From: Anaerolineaceae bacterium UBA6133
GTDB lineage: Bacteria; Chloroflexota; Anaerolineae; Anaerolineales; Anaerolineaceae
Assembly: GCA_002435825.1 (NCBI GenBank)
Contig: DIVL01000036.1
Span: 1-47,138, forward strand
Length of the DNA stretch: 47,138 nt
Direction of reading: 5' to 3'
The notes beneath the pieces are model-generated. The model ran no database searches, was not told the DNA's origin, and saw only the letters and a list, made by a program, of their open reading frames with translations. A program made the position numbers and the translations under genes. Positions within the stretch are counted from its first letter, which is position 1. Each line of letters begins with the position of its first letter. Positions 26,601 to 34,135 of this stretch are shown piece by piece.

Positions 26601-28986
26601 GGGCGGTCTTTCCGGTCTGGAACTGGAGGTGATGATAAGAGCGGGGAGATCTTGCCTCCGGGTAGTCAAGCAGTTGGAGGTAGTCCTGGTAGGCAGCGTC
26701 GTGCATGCCAAGGCTTGCCTTCAGATCTGCCTGCAAGAGACGCATGTCAAACAGTCCGTCCCGTTCCTGCTGGCGCTCTTCCATAATAGAGAGCAACTGG
26801 GACATCTCTTTTAGTTCCTGACCCCCAGCCTTAACGCCCTGGCTGTAGCTTTTGATCAATAACTCCGCGTAGGATTTTAAGGCAGCATCGGTGCGGTTAG
26901 CCTGCCAGGCAAAACGCAGCACAGGGCGGGCACCATTCAGGTCTCCCATGGCAGCCAGCGTCTGCCCCAAAACAGATGACAACTCCGGGTCGGAGGTGTA
27001 ATCGGCTTCAAGGGGGGCAATCGTCGTCCAGGCTTCATCGATATAGCCATGTGTCAGGTAAGCCTGTGCCAGTGATTTTCGAACAGAAGTGCTGGATGGG
27101 TCGAGCTGAAAAGCCTGCCTGAGAACACTGATAGCTTCAGTGGGCTGATCGTTCGCGAGGTAGAGCGCTCCGAGAGCACTTAGAATTTCAGGGTCATCCG
27201 GCAAGGCAGCTTTAGCCTTGCGCAGGGCTTGCATGGCTTTATCTTCCTGCCCCAGGCTGGTCCAGATCCGCGCGAGCGAAAGCCAACTTGCAGGCTTTTC
27301 GGGGGCAACGGCTGACGCTTTTTCAAGAATCTGAATAGCTTCACCATTTCTGCCTGCAGCTATCAGGGCATTGCAGAGCAAAACCAATGCTTCCCCATCA
27401 AACTGGTCCTGCTTGAGGAAAGCCTGGGCAATTGGAATTGCTTTTTCGGCTTGAGCAGCCTTGATCGAGATCTCTGCGAAGTTGAGCAGATCGGTGCGCG
27501 AGGGCTGATTCGAAGCCTGGATCAGATCCTGGTAAATCCGCAGGGCATTTTCAGGCTGTTGGGATTGGAGATAAAGGGAGGCGAGATCCTTTTGGTTGGC
27601 TTGATTTTGGGGTTCGAACAACGCCAGAAGAGCGCTGGATTCAATCGCTTCGTCGATATTTGCCAGATGGCGATCGATCTGACCGGAGAGTTTTATGATC
27701 TCCAGATCATTAGGGTTCTCAATTAGTGCTTTGCGGATGAAATTACTGGCAGTTTGATACTTTTTGTTTTCAAAAGCGTAACGGGCAGCCTTGAGATTAT
27801 CTGACTCAGAGGAAAAGCGGGACTTCGTGGTTTGGAGGGTTTTCTTTTCGAGTGCCTTATCCAGCGAATGGGTACCTTCGGTGATGGCTGCACCAATGAC
27901 CGGATAGCGCAAAGCGTAAAGGGCTCTGGTGGCATCATCCGGAATTTCCGAAAGGATTTCATAGCCATAATCCGGGTCATCATTTGCGATCAGGAATTCC
28001 GCGTATTCTTTTTTGTAGGTGGGGTTGTCGGGCTGGAGACGCAGAATCTCTTCCCAGGTTTTGCGGGCTTCTTCGGGGTTGGAGGCTTCGAGTTCAAAAG
28101 CGAGATCGCGCAGGATTTCGGCTTGCTGACGGTTCAGAGCGTTGAAAGCATGGTCAATCGCGCGGGAGGCTTGCGCAGGCTGACCGGCGATCTGATTGAG
28201 AACAGCCTGCTGACGGAAAGCCTCAACCTCTGATTGAGCTGGTTTTTTGCCAGAATCTGAGTTGGGTGTTTGCGCTTGAGCCAAAAAACTGTTGGCAAGG
28301 AGTTTGATGAGCGATTCGTCTTCAAATCTGCGCATGGCGCGGAGCGTGGAAATCTGGAGGTTTACTGGAGCTTTTTCAAGCCTGCGGCGATAGGTTTGAT
28401 AACGGGTACTTTCATCGGCAGGGCTGACAGCTACCTGGTGAACAATTAAACCACCCAGGGCTTCAGCATGGCTTGGTGAGAGTGACGTAACCAGGCTGTC
28501 CACAGCAGTTTCAAAGTCTGGTACCAGTTGGGGAAGGACAGCAAAAGCTGTCCTCCAAACCGGCAGACGACCCTTCCCAGAAAGCAGGTCGCCGGAAAGG
28601 GCATCCCACGAGCCTTCTTTGCGGCGGAATTCGCGCAGATGGAGGGCAAGCAAGGCTGCGTCTGGCAGGTTGGTCGGTTCGAGACCGGTGAGACGGGTCA
28701 TTTCAAAGCTATTTGCGACCCGGTCATTCAGTTCGGCTGGAAGGTTGATTTCGAGATCGGTCAGATCCTGCTCGGGTAAGGTGGGGTCGAGAGAGAAAAG
28801 CGCAAGAACGCCAGGCTGCCACCGGGACAAGTCATCGGAAGCAAAGGTGAGCCATTCTTCCAGGTCGGGCGTGCTTTCAAGGAAATGCCACGCAAGCGGT
28901 TCAGCACGAAAAGCGCTGACTATTGCGCGTGCAGTTTGCGCATCAAAGCGGACCCGAATCTGATCAAGCAATTTCTCAATCGACAT
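23647..28986 (-). CDS. Giant tetratricopeptide-repeat protein
   Basis: 1779 residues from ATG 28986, chosen for the upstream AAAGGAGT (28991-28998). After an N-terminal region of about 230 residues without clear repeats, almost the whole length is 34-residue TPR units with the usual W/L-G-Y-A-F/A-P spacing, for example DPEILSALGALYLANDQ and NPETLVALGMVDRVRGN near the ends of the array. No catalytic domain, membrane segment or signal peptide is visible. TPR solenoids act as protein-binding scaffolds. Being second in a sigma-54 operon and fused by a 4-base overlap to the protease gene, it is probably the scaffold, sensor or substrate-delivery arm of that protease. Confidence 0.85.
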   Translation of the reverse strand: MSIEKLLDQIRVRFDAQTARAIVSAFRAEPLAWHFLESTPDLEEWLTFASDDLSRWQPGVLALFSLDPTLPEQDLTDLEINLPAELNDRVANSFEMTRLTGLEPTNLPDAALLALHLREFRRKEGSWDALSGDLLSGKGRLPVWRTAFAVLPQLVPDFETAVDSLVTSLSPSHAEALGGLIVHQVAVSPADESTRYQTYRRRLEKAPVNLQISTLRAMRRFEDESLIKLLANSFLAQAQTPNSDSGKKPAQSEVEAFRQQAVLNQIAGQPAQASRAIDHAFNALNRQQAEILRDLAFELEASNPEEARKTWEEILRLQPDNPTYKKEYAEFLIANDDPDYGYEILSEIPDDATRALYALRYPVIGAAITEGTHSLDKALEKKTLQTTKSRFSSESDNLKAARYAFENKKYQTASNFIRKALIENPNDLEIIKLSGQIDRHLANIDEAIESSALLALFEPQNQANQKDLASLYLQSQQPENALRIYQDLIQASNQPSRTDLLNFAEISIKAAQAEKAIPIAQAFLKQDQFDGEALVLLCNALIAAGRNGEAIQILEKASAVAPEKPASWLSLARIWTSLGQEDKAMQALRKAKAALPDDPEILSALGALYLANDQPTEAISVLRQAFQLDPSSTSVRKSLAQAYLTHGYIDEAWTTIAPLEADYTSDPELSSVLGQTLAAMGDLNGARPVLRFAWQANRTDAALKSYAELLIKSYSQGVKAGGQELKEMSQLLSIMEERQQERDGLFDMRLLQADLKASLGMHDAAYQDYLQLLDYPEARSPRSYHHLQFQTGKTALALGLTDISLASLQEAVLTDPDDLPSRHVLAKAYMQANLEDEGFAAARSAMQIAPTEIENVLWYSDFMSEHNNAREAIQVLKDTIHLRPDDKALYLTLARTYVNLNQIDETKETLNRMLELEDIETEEYVNVANLYLHMDQPDEASLIIKKAISDNPFPDFAESCDLVYSVLKLGDAAAALQLVNDLEPALQTNLAYPLLKSDVLAANRQFLPALETLEDILNKLEFAPEMLGSVAGDAAEQDLDYPAYNRAGLYYRAAQLERMVGNLLVSQKHAALGLNAEPGNEPAFLLQLELALAISQSESLSNALDFLNTQETRTHTATATATILALDAVLHDDLPKARLLWEHFLSDKAHSPTAKALESLFAHQSGNARSGSALLTEAVELLDELESRLKVQSFDIARHFNWIWHALAVAKAAWEQSDWNMADRLLAAALSVVKINPIANKLLAEYLTDKIRQTNNAHFLHLLNHAPSAFDPQRSDYDLIEEQISIAGRAIAPAELLPTLKINQALKNGHWAEENDLHKLITNGKQAAQVLSVLVDETSISDILSGFSKDADVNFQQAIQSLHTEPGTSAVIASKLLESQPENPVLHVLYAIATKNEPLLAAESLENALAIWPDEPDWHAMAATMHQDAGQYPQAAKHLEEAIRIAPKDAQYWQMLGDVKLLEKDYHAAKDYFGKATDLFPSNPEALHSLAIINQQLGEHQIAIQCLRKASQLDPGNILYEEGIAQSLLARQELSDAIQQADAILKTDPKNETAWQVKVKALLKGNKPEEARQTIHFALAVVEDPVPFELQKIDLDNARNPQQAVLTSQKIAENYPENVAVLNNLAQKQIQIGEYEKAEKTLQRSLVLDQFNPETLVALGMVDRVRGNLDQALAHLAQAIELQPGLMEAYLEMGLTYQDRREVSSAIQTYHKAIAMVSNDPRPYLQAAAAYKESRDYRNAEFMLRQASQLSPSDQNIRRQLAAVVALNIVNNLQETPKR

Positions 28987-29006
28987 TTTCACTCCTTTCA
29001 TGAAGG

Positions 29007-29339
29007 TTAGGGCATGGCTCCAATAAAGGGCTTAAGCATGTAATACGCGCCGGCAAACAGGACCAGGCTCAGGAAGACAAAGAAAATGCCAATGCCGGTG
29101 TTTGATTTGGCAAGGTCATTGAGAGAGCTGATGAGAAGAGAAGCGTTCCCTACCAGCCCGGATACTCCTTCGGTAATCCCTTTCTCAGCCAGTTTCGTTG
29201 TCGATTCAGCGATACTTTGAATGCCGCGACCGAGCGACTGTTTTGCCAGGATGACGATGCTTAGAATCAGACATAGAAACCCCAGCGCAAAGAGCACCAC
29301 TGAAACTATTAATAGGACCTGATCTCCATTAGTTTGCAT
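29007..29339 (-). CDS. Small two-TM membrane protein, first gene of the sigma-54 operon
   Basis: 110 residues with hydrophobic segments at about 9-32 and 84-103 and an amphipathic Ala/Gly/Leu/Ser-rich middle (GITEGVSGLVGNASLLISSLNDLA). I do not recognise the family. CGGAGGT precedes the ATG, and it follows directly after the sigma-54 promoter. It lies 20 bases upstream of the TPR gene start. A membrane anchor for the TPR-protease complex, or a membrane target or effector of the protease, are both possible; neither is shown by the sequence. Confidence 0.75.
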   Translation of the reverse strand: MQTNGDQVLLIVSVVLFALGFLCLILSIVILAKQSLGRGIQSIAESTTKLAEKGITEGVSGLVGNASLLISSLNDLAKSNTGIGIFFVFLSLVLFAGAYYMLKPFIGAMP

Positions 29340-29345
29340 AAATAA

Positions 29346-29371
29346 CCTCCGATGAAAATACTTATCGGAGG
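29346..29371 (-). promoter_or_regulatory. Inverted repeat covering the ribosome-binding site of the sigma-54 operon
   Basis: CCTCCGAT (29346-29353) and ATCGGAGG (29364-29371) are perfect 8-bp inverted arms with a 10-base spacer. The start-proximal arm contains the Shine-Dalgarno sequence. The predicted transcription start (about 29367) falls inside the far arm, so it could be a DNA operator or, if transcription begins slightly earlier, an RNA hairpin hiding the ribosome-binding site. Confidence 0.6.
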
Positions 29372-29377
29372 ATATGT

Positions 29378-29393
29378 TGCAACTACTATGCCA
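29378..29393 (-). promoter_or_regulatory. sigma-54 (RpoN) promoter
   Basis: On the minus strand TGGCA (29393-29389), six bases, then TTGCA (29382-29378). The invariant GG and GC are 10 bases apart, exactly as in -24/-12 promoters. Start would be near 29367, about 28 bases before the ATG of the two-TM gene. It lies just after the activator gene, 80 bp upstream of a target operon and beside rpoN itself. No enhancer-like repeat is evident apart from CAAGCTTG at the -24 edge. Confidence 0.85.
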
Positions 29394-29421
29394 AGCTTGC
29401 CAGCCTGACCCCTAAGAGTGG

Positions 29422-30588
29422 TTATCTGGTGATGTCTTTTGGCAAATGGTTGAGGTCAATTGTGGGCTCGTCGCAGAACACAATCGCGCGTTCGATGGCG
29501 TTGCTTAACTCCCGGATGTTGCCCGGCCAATCGTAGTCAATCAAGGCTTGCATTGCCGCAGGTGAGACATCCAGGATGTTGTTGCCCAGGCGTTTGTTGA
29601 ACTTCCGGACCATGTAGCCCACCAAGTCGGGGATATCCTGGCGGCGTTCTGCCAGTGGGGGCAAGTCCAGGTCGACAACTTTCAGGCGGTAATAAAGGTC
29701 CTGCCTGAATTCGTGCCGAGCGATCATTTCCTTGAGGTCGCGGTTCGAGGCGGCAATCACCTGGACGTCCACACGGATCAAATTGGTGCCACCAACCCGC
29801 CTGAAAGCGCGTTCTTCAAGGGCTCGTAAGAACTTCGCCTGGAGGTCCACCGGCATGGAAGAAATTTCATCGAGGAAAAGAATGCCTCCGTCAGCGATTT
29901 CCATCAAGCCATTTCGTTTGCTGGTCGCGCCGGTAAAGGAGCCTGCTTCATGCCCAAAGAGTTCGGATTCGAACATGGTCGGTTGGATAGCAGGGCAGTT
30001 GATGTCGATGAAGGGTTTACTTGAACGGGGTCCATTGCGGTGGATATATTGCGCGAGCACTTCTTTGCCAGTGCCGGTGGGTCCAGTGATCAGAACCGAA
30101 ACTGAAGATTCCGAAGCACGACCTGCCAGCTCAAGGATGTGTTTCATCTCAGGCGTCTCGCCAACTATGAATTCATCCAGGTTGCCCTTGTTGCTGCGAA
30201 AATGCGCCAGCTCCCGGCGCATGGATATGACCTCAGCCGCACGATTGACCGATTTTTCCATCTCGAGCAAGTCGAGAGGTTTTTGCATGAAGTCCTGCGC
30301 GCCATTTTTCATGGCTTCGACTGCCATCGAGACCTCGCCATGGGCAGTGACGATAATCACTTGGGGGCGCAGGGGTAGGCGTGATGTTTCTGTCAGCAGG
30401 TGGGGACCGTAACCGTCTGGAAGGCGCACGTCGAGGATGATGATGTCTGCGACACCCTTCGAGATGACAGCACGGGCATCTGCCAAAGTGCCAGCTTCGA
30501 GGACTTCGTAGCCTTTTGAACGTAAAAATTCAGAAACGACCATGCGGGCGGTTTCTTCATCATCAACGACTAAAACTGTTGCTGCCAT
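29422..30588 (-). CDS. NtrC-type sigma-54 activator lacking a DNA-binding domain
   Basis: 388 residues. A receiver domain (1-120) has phospho-acceptor D53 in ILDVRLPDG. The AAA+ domain (about 140-375) has Walker A GPTGTGKE (169-176), the sigma-54-contact loop as GSFTGA (216-221) in place of GAFTGA, and Walker B GGILFLDE (234-241). The protein ends at NHLPKDITR, right after the AAA+ lid, with a clean stop and no Fis-type helix-turn-helix. Known activators without this domain (for example in Helicobacter and Chlamydia) work from solution on few promoters. It should be phosphorylated by the kinase encoded upstream and activate the promoter at 29378-29393. The start lies 9 bases after the kinase gene. 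Confidence 0.92.
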   Translation of the reverse strand: MAATVLVVDDEETARMVVSEFLRSKGYEVLEAGTLADARAVISKGVADIIILDVRLPDGYGPHLLTETSRLPLRPQVIIVTAHGEVSMAVEAMKNGAQDFMQKPLDLLEMEKSVNRAAEVISMRRELAHFRSNKGNLDEFIVGETPEMKHILELAGRASESSVSVLITGPTGTGKEVLAQYIHRNGPRSSKPFIDINCPAIQPTMFESELFGHEAGSFTGATSKRNGLMEIADGGILFLDEISSMPVDLQAKFLRALEERAFRRVGGTNLIRVDVQVIAASNRDLKEMIARHEFRQDLYYRLKVVDLDLPPLAERRQDIPDLVGYMVRKFNKRLGNNILDVSPAAMQALIDYDWPGNIRELSNAIERAIVFCDEPTIDLNHLPKDITR

Positions 30589-30596
30589 AAAACTCC

Positions 30597-32549
30597 TTAT
30601 GTCGCTTGCAAGAGGAGGACATGGAACATGGTTCCTCCTGGAAAACTCTCCACATAGATATTTCCCTTATGTGCCGTCACAATGCGGCGCGAAATAGCCA
30701 AACCCAAACCTGTACCCTTTGCTTTGGTTGTCAGGAATGGCTCGAAAACGTGTTTAATAAGATCCTCCGGAATGCCGGGTCCTGAATCAGCCACGATGAT
30801 CTCATACTGCGGAGGATTGGTTTCTGGCTGAGCCGGACGAATTTTAATATTCAGGCTGCCGCCTTCATTTTCCATCGCCTGAATAGCGTTGCTGATCAGA
30901 TTTACAAAAACCTGTTCAATTGCGCGGGCATCTGCCATCACCATGGGCTTGTCAGGCTGCTGCTCAAGATTGTAACTGATATTCAAGCGGTACATCCTCG
31001 GCGCCCAGCGCTCCAGGATGGAATTGATCAGGCTGGCGAGGTCGACTGGAGCAAAATTGTATTCCACCGGTTTGGAAAAAGTAAGGGTTGAATCCATTAA
31101 GTGGGTCAGGCGCAGGCAGTCATTCTGCAGGCGTGAGACCAGGTCCGCATAAGGATCATCCGGCTTCATGGTGAGCCCCATTAACTGCAATCCCGTGGAA
31201 ATGCTGTTGATCGGGTTTTTCACTTCGTGCGCGAAGATCGCAGAGACCTCACCCAAAAATGCCCGCTGTTCAAGCTGCTGGGAATGAGCCCGGATCTGTT
31301 CGGTTTGGCTGACATCCCGCAGGATCAAGACGATACTGCGGACTTTTACTTTTTCGACCACTGGTATGCACAGCACCTGTGCCATGAAAGAGCCGCCAGA
31401 ACGGTTGTTGAGGCTGAGATTATTTCCCACCAGAGTGCTGATACCTTGTTGGGCGGATTTGTAAAGCGTGGAGAGGGTCTCGTTGCCAATCAGAACCATA
31501 TCCGCTTTCTGGCGGAAGACTTCCTTGCTGGCATATCCAAGCAAAAACTCAGCCGCAGGATTCATTTCAGCGATACGCAGGTCCGGAGTGAGGATGATGA
31601 CGCCTTCCTCGAGATTGTCGGTGATGGCATGCTGGATCTGGACAACGTGCCTGACATTCGTGAGCGTGCGTTGCGCGCTCTCAAGGCTGTTCAGACCCTG
31701 AATCGCAGAAGCCGCATGGGCAGACATCAGCGCCAGGTAGCGCAGTGTGTCATCATCGGGGTGGGGCGTCTCGCCAGCAGCTAACATCAACCCCTGGGTT
31801 GTGTTGTTGTGGTATAGGGGAAGTGTTAGCAGGTAATGGTAGCCTTCCATCAATGCAATTTCCTGCAGCGCGTTTTGAGGTTGGCGGGTCAATTTCCAGA
31901 GCTGCAAAGCCGGCATACCATCAAGCAATTCTACATCCAAATTCGGAGGGAAAGCCTCTGTTTGGGGGGATGAAGTGTGAAGCTGAAGCTGTTTCTCGTC
32001 GCGCGGGTTGACGCGATAAGAAATAATCAGCCTGGGGCTTAGCATCCGATGCAGAATCTGACCTGCAGTTTGAAAGACCGCTTGCGAGGAATATTGGCTG
32101 CCCAGCGTGGTCAGAAGCGAAAAGTTGTCGAAGCGATATTCTTGTTCCAGCAAGTCCCGCCGAATATCGAGTTCGGAACCAGGGGGAGAAAAAGTCAGCA
32201 CGACCACCTGGTTGGTAAGACTGATGGAAAGGATGCGCATAGTGGCAAGGATCATGTCGCCGCTTGCAATTTGCATACGCACGGGGCGGCTTTGGTCTCC
32301 GGTCGGGTTTGTGTCAGGGTCGCCTGGAATCAGCGTGTAGAGTGATAGTTCCTTGAGTGCGTCGAATGAAAAGCCAGTCAGATCGAAGAATTTGCGATTG
32401 GCACTGAGAATTTTGTCATCCATGCGCCGGTAGACCAGCGCGGCTGCAGGAATTAACTCCAGGATCAGAGACCGGTCCAACAGCGTGAAATCCTGGTGAA
32501 AATCACCTGGTGTTTTTGCGCTGTGTTGGTCGAGTGATGCAGGGACCAT
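30597..32549 (-). CDS. Soluble PAS-GAF-PAS sensor histidine kinase (NtrB/AtoS-like)
   Basis: About 650 residues from ATG 32549, one base past the rpoN stop. Order: PAS (about 20-110, AALVYRRMDDKILSANRKF), a GAF-like region (about 160-290), a second PAS (about 305-410, ILTPDLRIAEMNPAAEFLLGY), a HisKA domain with the phosphorylated H441 (FAHEVKNP), and an HATPase domain (NLISNAIQAM, DSGPGIPE, GTGLGLAISRRIV). No membrane segments, so it senses a cytoplasmic cue through PAS or GAF. It must be the partner of the activator encoded next. The frame is open 27 codons upstream, inside rpoN. Confidence 0.9.
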   Translation of the reverse strand: MVPASLDQHSAKTPGDFHQDFTLLDRSLILELIPAAALVYRRMDDKILSANRKFFDLTGFSFDALKELSLYTLIPGDPDTNPTGDQSRPVRMQIASGDMILATMRILSISLTNQVVVLTFSPPGSELDIRRDLLEQEYRFDNFSLLTTLGSQYSSQAVFQTAGQILHRMLSPRLIISYRVNPRDEKQLQLHTSSPQTEAFPPNLDVELLDGMPALQLWKLTRQPQNALQEIALMEGYHYLLTLPLYHNNTTQGLMLAAGETPHPDDDTLRYLALMSAHAASAIQGLNSLESAQRTLTNVRHVVQIQHAITDNLEEGVIILTPDLRIAEMNPAAEFLLGYASKEVFRQKADMVLIGNETLSTLYKSAQQGISTLVGNNLSLNNRSGGSFMAQVLCIPVVEKVKVRSIVLILRDVSQTEQIRAHSQQLEQRAFLGEVSAIFAHEVKNPINSISTGLQLMGLTMKPDDPYADLVSRLQNDCLRLTHLMDSTLTFSKPVEYNFAPVDLASLINSILERWAPRMYRLNISYNLEQQPDKPMVMADARAIEQVFVNLISNAIQAMENEGGSLNIKIRPAQPETNPPQYEIIVADSGPGIPEDLIKHVFEPFLTTKAKGTGLGLAISRRIVTAHKGNIYVESFPGGTMFHVLLLQAT

Positions 32550-32550
32550 G

Positions 32551-33954
32551 CTACTTGGTCTTGACTTGGCGTAAATTGCCGGGCAAGATGCCTTCCATTG
32601 AGCGGTATTTGGCGACCGTGCGGCGGGCAATTTGGATTCCTTGCTCTTTGAGCAAACGCTGGATTTCGGAGTCGCTCAGAGGATGATCTTCATTTTCGAT
32701 AATCTGCTTGATCAAAGTGCGATGAGACAAGCTGCGGTCAAAGAATATTGAAAGGGGAACGATTTTTTTGTTTGGAAGCTGAATTGTTTTGCTGGAAACA
32801 GCGCGCGAGATAGTGGATTCGTGCATGTCGAGCATGGTCGCAATTTCAGCGCGTGTTAGCGGCTTCATCTCCAGATCACCTTGCAGGATGTAATCTTTTT
32901 GGATCAATACCAGCTTCTCAAGCAGCAGCTTTATTGCGTTTGAACGCTGTTGGATGCATTTGATCAACAGATTTGCTTTTTCGATATCCCCACGCCATTC
33001 CTCTGTTTTGTCCTGCTCCACTTGTTTTAGGGAAGATTTGAAGAGCGGGTTTACTCGCAGAGTGCCTCGGATGGGAAGGATGATTTCAACAACCAAAGGA
33101 TTAGCAGGGTTTTCATTGAGGTGATAAATGAGAATGTCAGGCTGGTGAAAGACCTGCGAGTCGGTGCTATTAGGATTACGCACGTCTCCCCAGTGGGCAC
33201 GCGCTGGAAATGGGTTGAGATTCTCGCTGATGAAGGCCGCAATTTTCTGGATCTGCTGCGAGCTTGTTCCCAATGCACGGGCAATTTCGGGATAATGGTG
33301 CTGACTCATCTGGTGAAGGTAGTTTGCCACCACCTCACGCGTCAGTGGAGGTACATTCATAGTTTCAGACAACACCTCAACCTGTACCAGCATGGCCTCG
33401 GTCGGGTTGGCTGAACAGACGCCAATCGGGTCACAACGTTTGAGCTTTTCGATCAGGGCTGTGATTTCCGACGGCAAGCGATGGTGGTAGCGGGCAACCT
33501 CAAGGGCTGTGGTCGTGAGGAAGCCATCCTCATCAAGGTGGGTGAGGATGTAGGCTGCTATCAGACGATCCTCAGTGGGAAGATCAGCCGATGCCTGGCG
33601 CAGAACGTAACTGGGGAGATCGATCGATTCTGAGACGAAAGGTTCATCGGGTACCTCGCCGGTGCTGGAGGCTGAACCAGTGTAAAAATCTTCGCGTGGG
33701 GAAATGAAGACGATTGGGTCCTGCGACTCGGAAGAGGCTGGCTGGCTGCAGATCGGGCATGATCCCCGAGGCGGAAGTGGGCGCTTGCACATAGGGCAAA
33801 TGCGCTCCTCTACTAATTCCAGGGCGGGATTTGAAGCGAGTTCCGAGTCAATTTTTTGCTGGAGTTCACCCAGACTAAGACTCAGAAGGGTCATTGTTTG
33901 AGCCAAATGCGCCGACATAGAGGTGTTCGTCTGTTGACTTGGGAGTATCAGCAT
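32551..33954 (-). CDS. rpoN: RNA polymerase sigma-54 factor with an inserted zinc ribbon
   Basis: 467 residues. Region I is present (LAQTMTLLSLSLGELQQKIDSELASNP), followed by C53-PM-C56 and C66-PI-C69, a CX2C-X9-CX2C zinc-ribbon not found in ordinary RpoN, where this is an acidic linker. The core-binding region follows, then the HTH (MLDMHESTISRAV) and the RpoN box ARRTVAKYR near the C-terminus, which reads the -24 element. It heads the regulatory operon rpoN-kinase-activator. An inverted repeat TTCCG/CGGAA (33961-33975) lies over its ribosome-binding site. Sigma-54 needs an AAA+ activator to melt DNA; the one here is two genes away. Confidence 0.93.
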   Translation of the reverse strand: MLILPSQQTNTSMSAHLAQTMTLLSLSLGELQQKIDSELASNPALELVEERICPMCKRPLPPRGSCPICSQPASSESQDPIVFISPREDFYTGSASSTGEVPDEPFVSESIDLPSYVLRQASADLPTEDRLIAAYILTHLDEDGFLTTTALEVARYHHRLPSEITALIEKLKRCDPIGVCSANPTEAMLVQVEVLSETMNVPPLTREVVANYLHQMSQHHYPEIARALGTSSQQIQKIAAFISENLNPFPARAHWGDVRNPNSTDSQVFHQPDILIYHLNENPANPLVVEIILPIRGTLRVNPLFKSSLKQVEQDKTEEWRGDIEKANLLIKCIQQRSNAIKLLLEKLVLIQKDYILQGDLEMKPLTRAEIATMLDMHESTISRAVSSKTIQLPNKKIVPLSIFFDRSLSHRTLIKQIIENEDHPLSDSEIQRLLKEQGIQIARRTVAKYRSMEGILPGNLRQVKTK

Positions 33955-34098
33955 AATTAACCTTCCGCAAAACGGAATAGATCTGTCAGATTGGTTTGTG
34001 CAAGAAGTATACCAGAGCTTTTCAAATTCTGCTGGCTCATCAAGGCTCAGTCCGGGCGATCAGGTAGAGAAAAGTAGCCATTTTCCGCGCGGGTGGCT

Positions 34099-34104
34099 TA
34101 TAAT
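34099..34104 (+). promoter_or_regulatory. -10 box of the aminotransferase promoter
   Basis: A perfect TATAAT with no convincing -35 (TAGCCA at an 18-base spacer). A start near 34111 would exclude the long upstream extension of the reading frame and supports ATG 34136. Confidence 0.5.
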
Positions 34105-34135
34105 CAAAGAAAAAGGAGAAAGATTTCAAAGCGAA

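Noticed and set aside
20882..28986. Type III-E CRISPR (TPR-CHAT) effector
   Set aside because: No gRAMP, Cas gene or CRISPR array is seen anywhere in the window, and the C25 features and giant separate TPR differ from Csx29.
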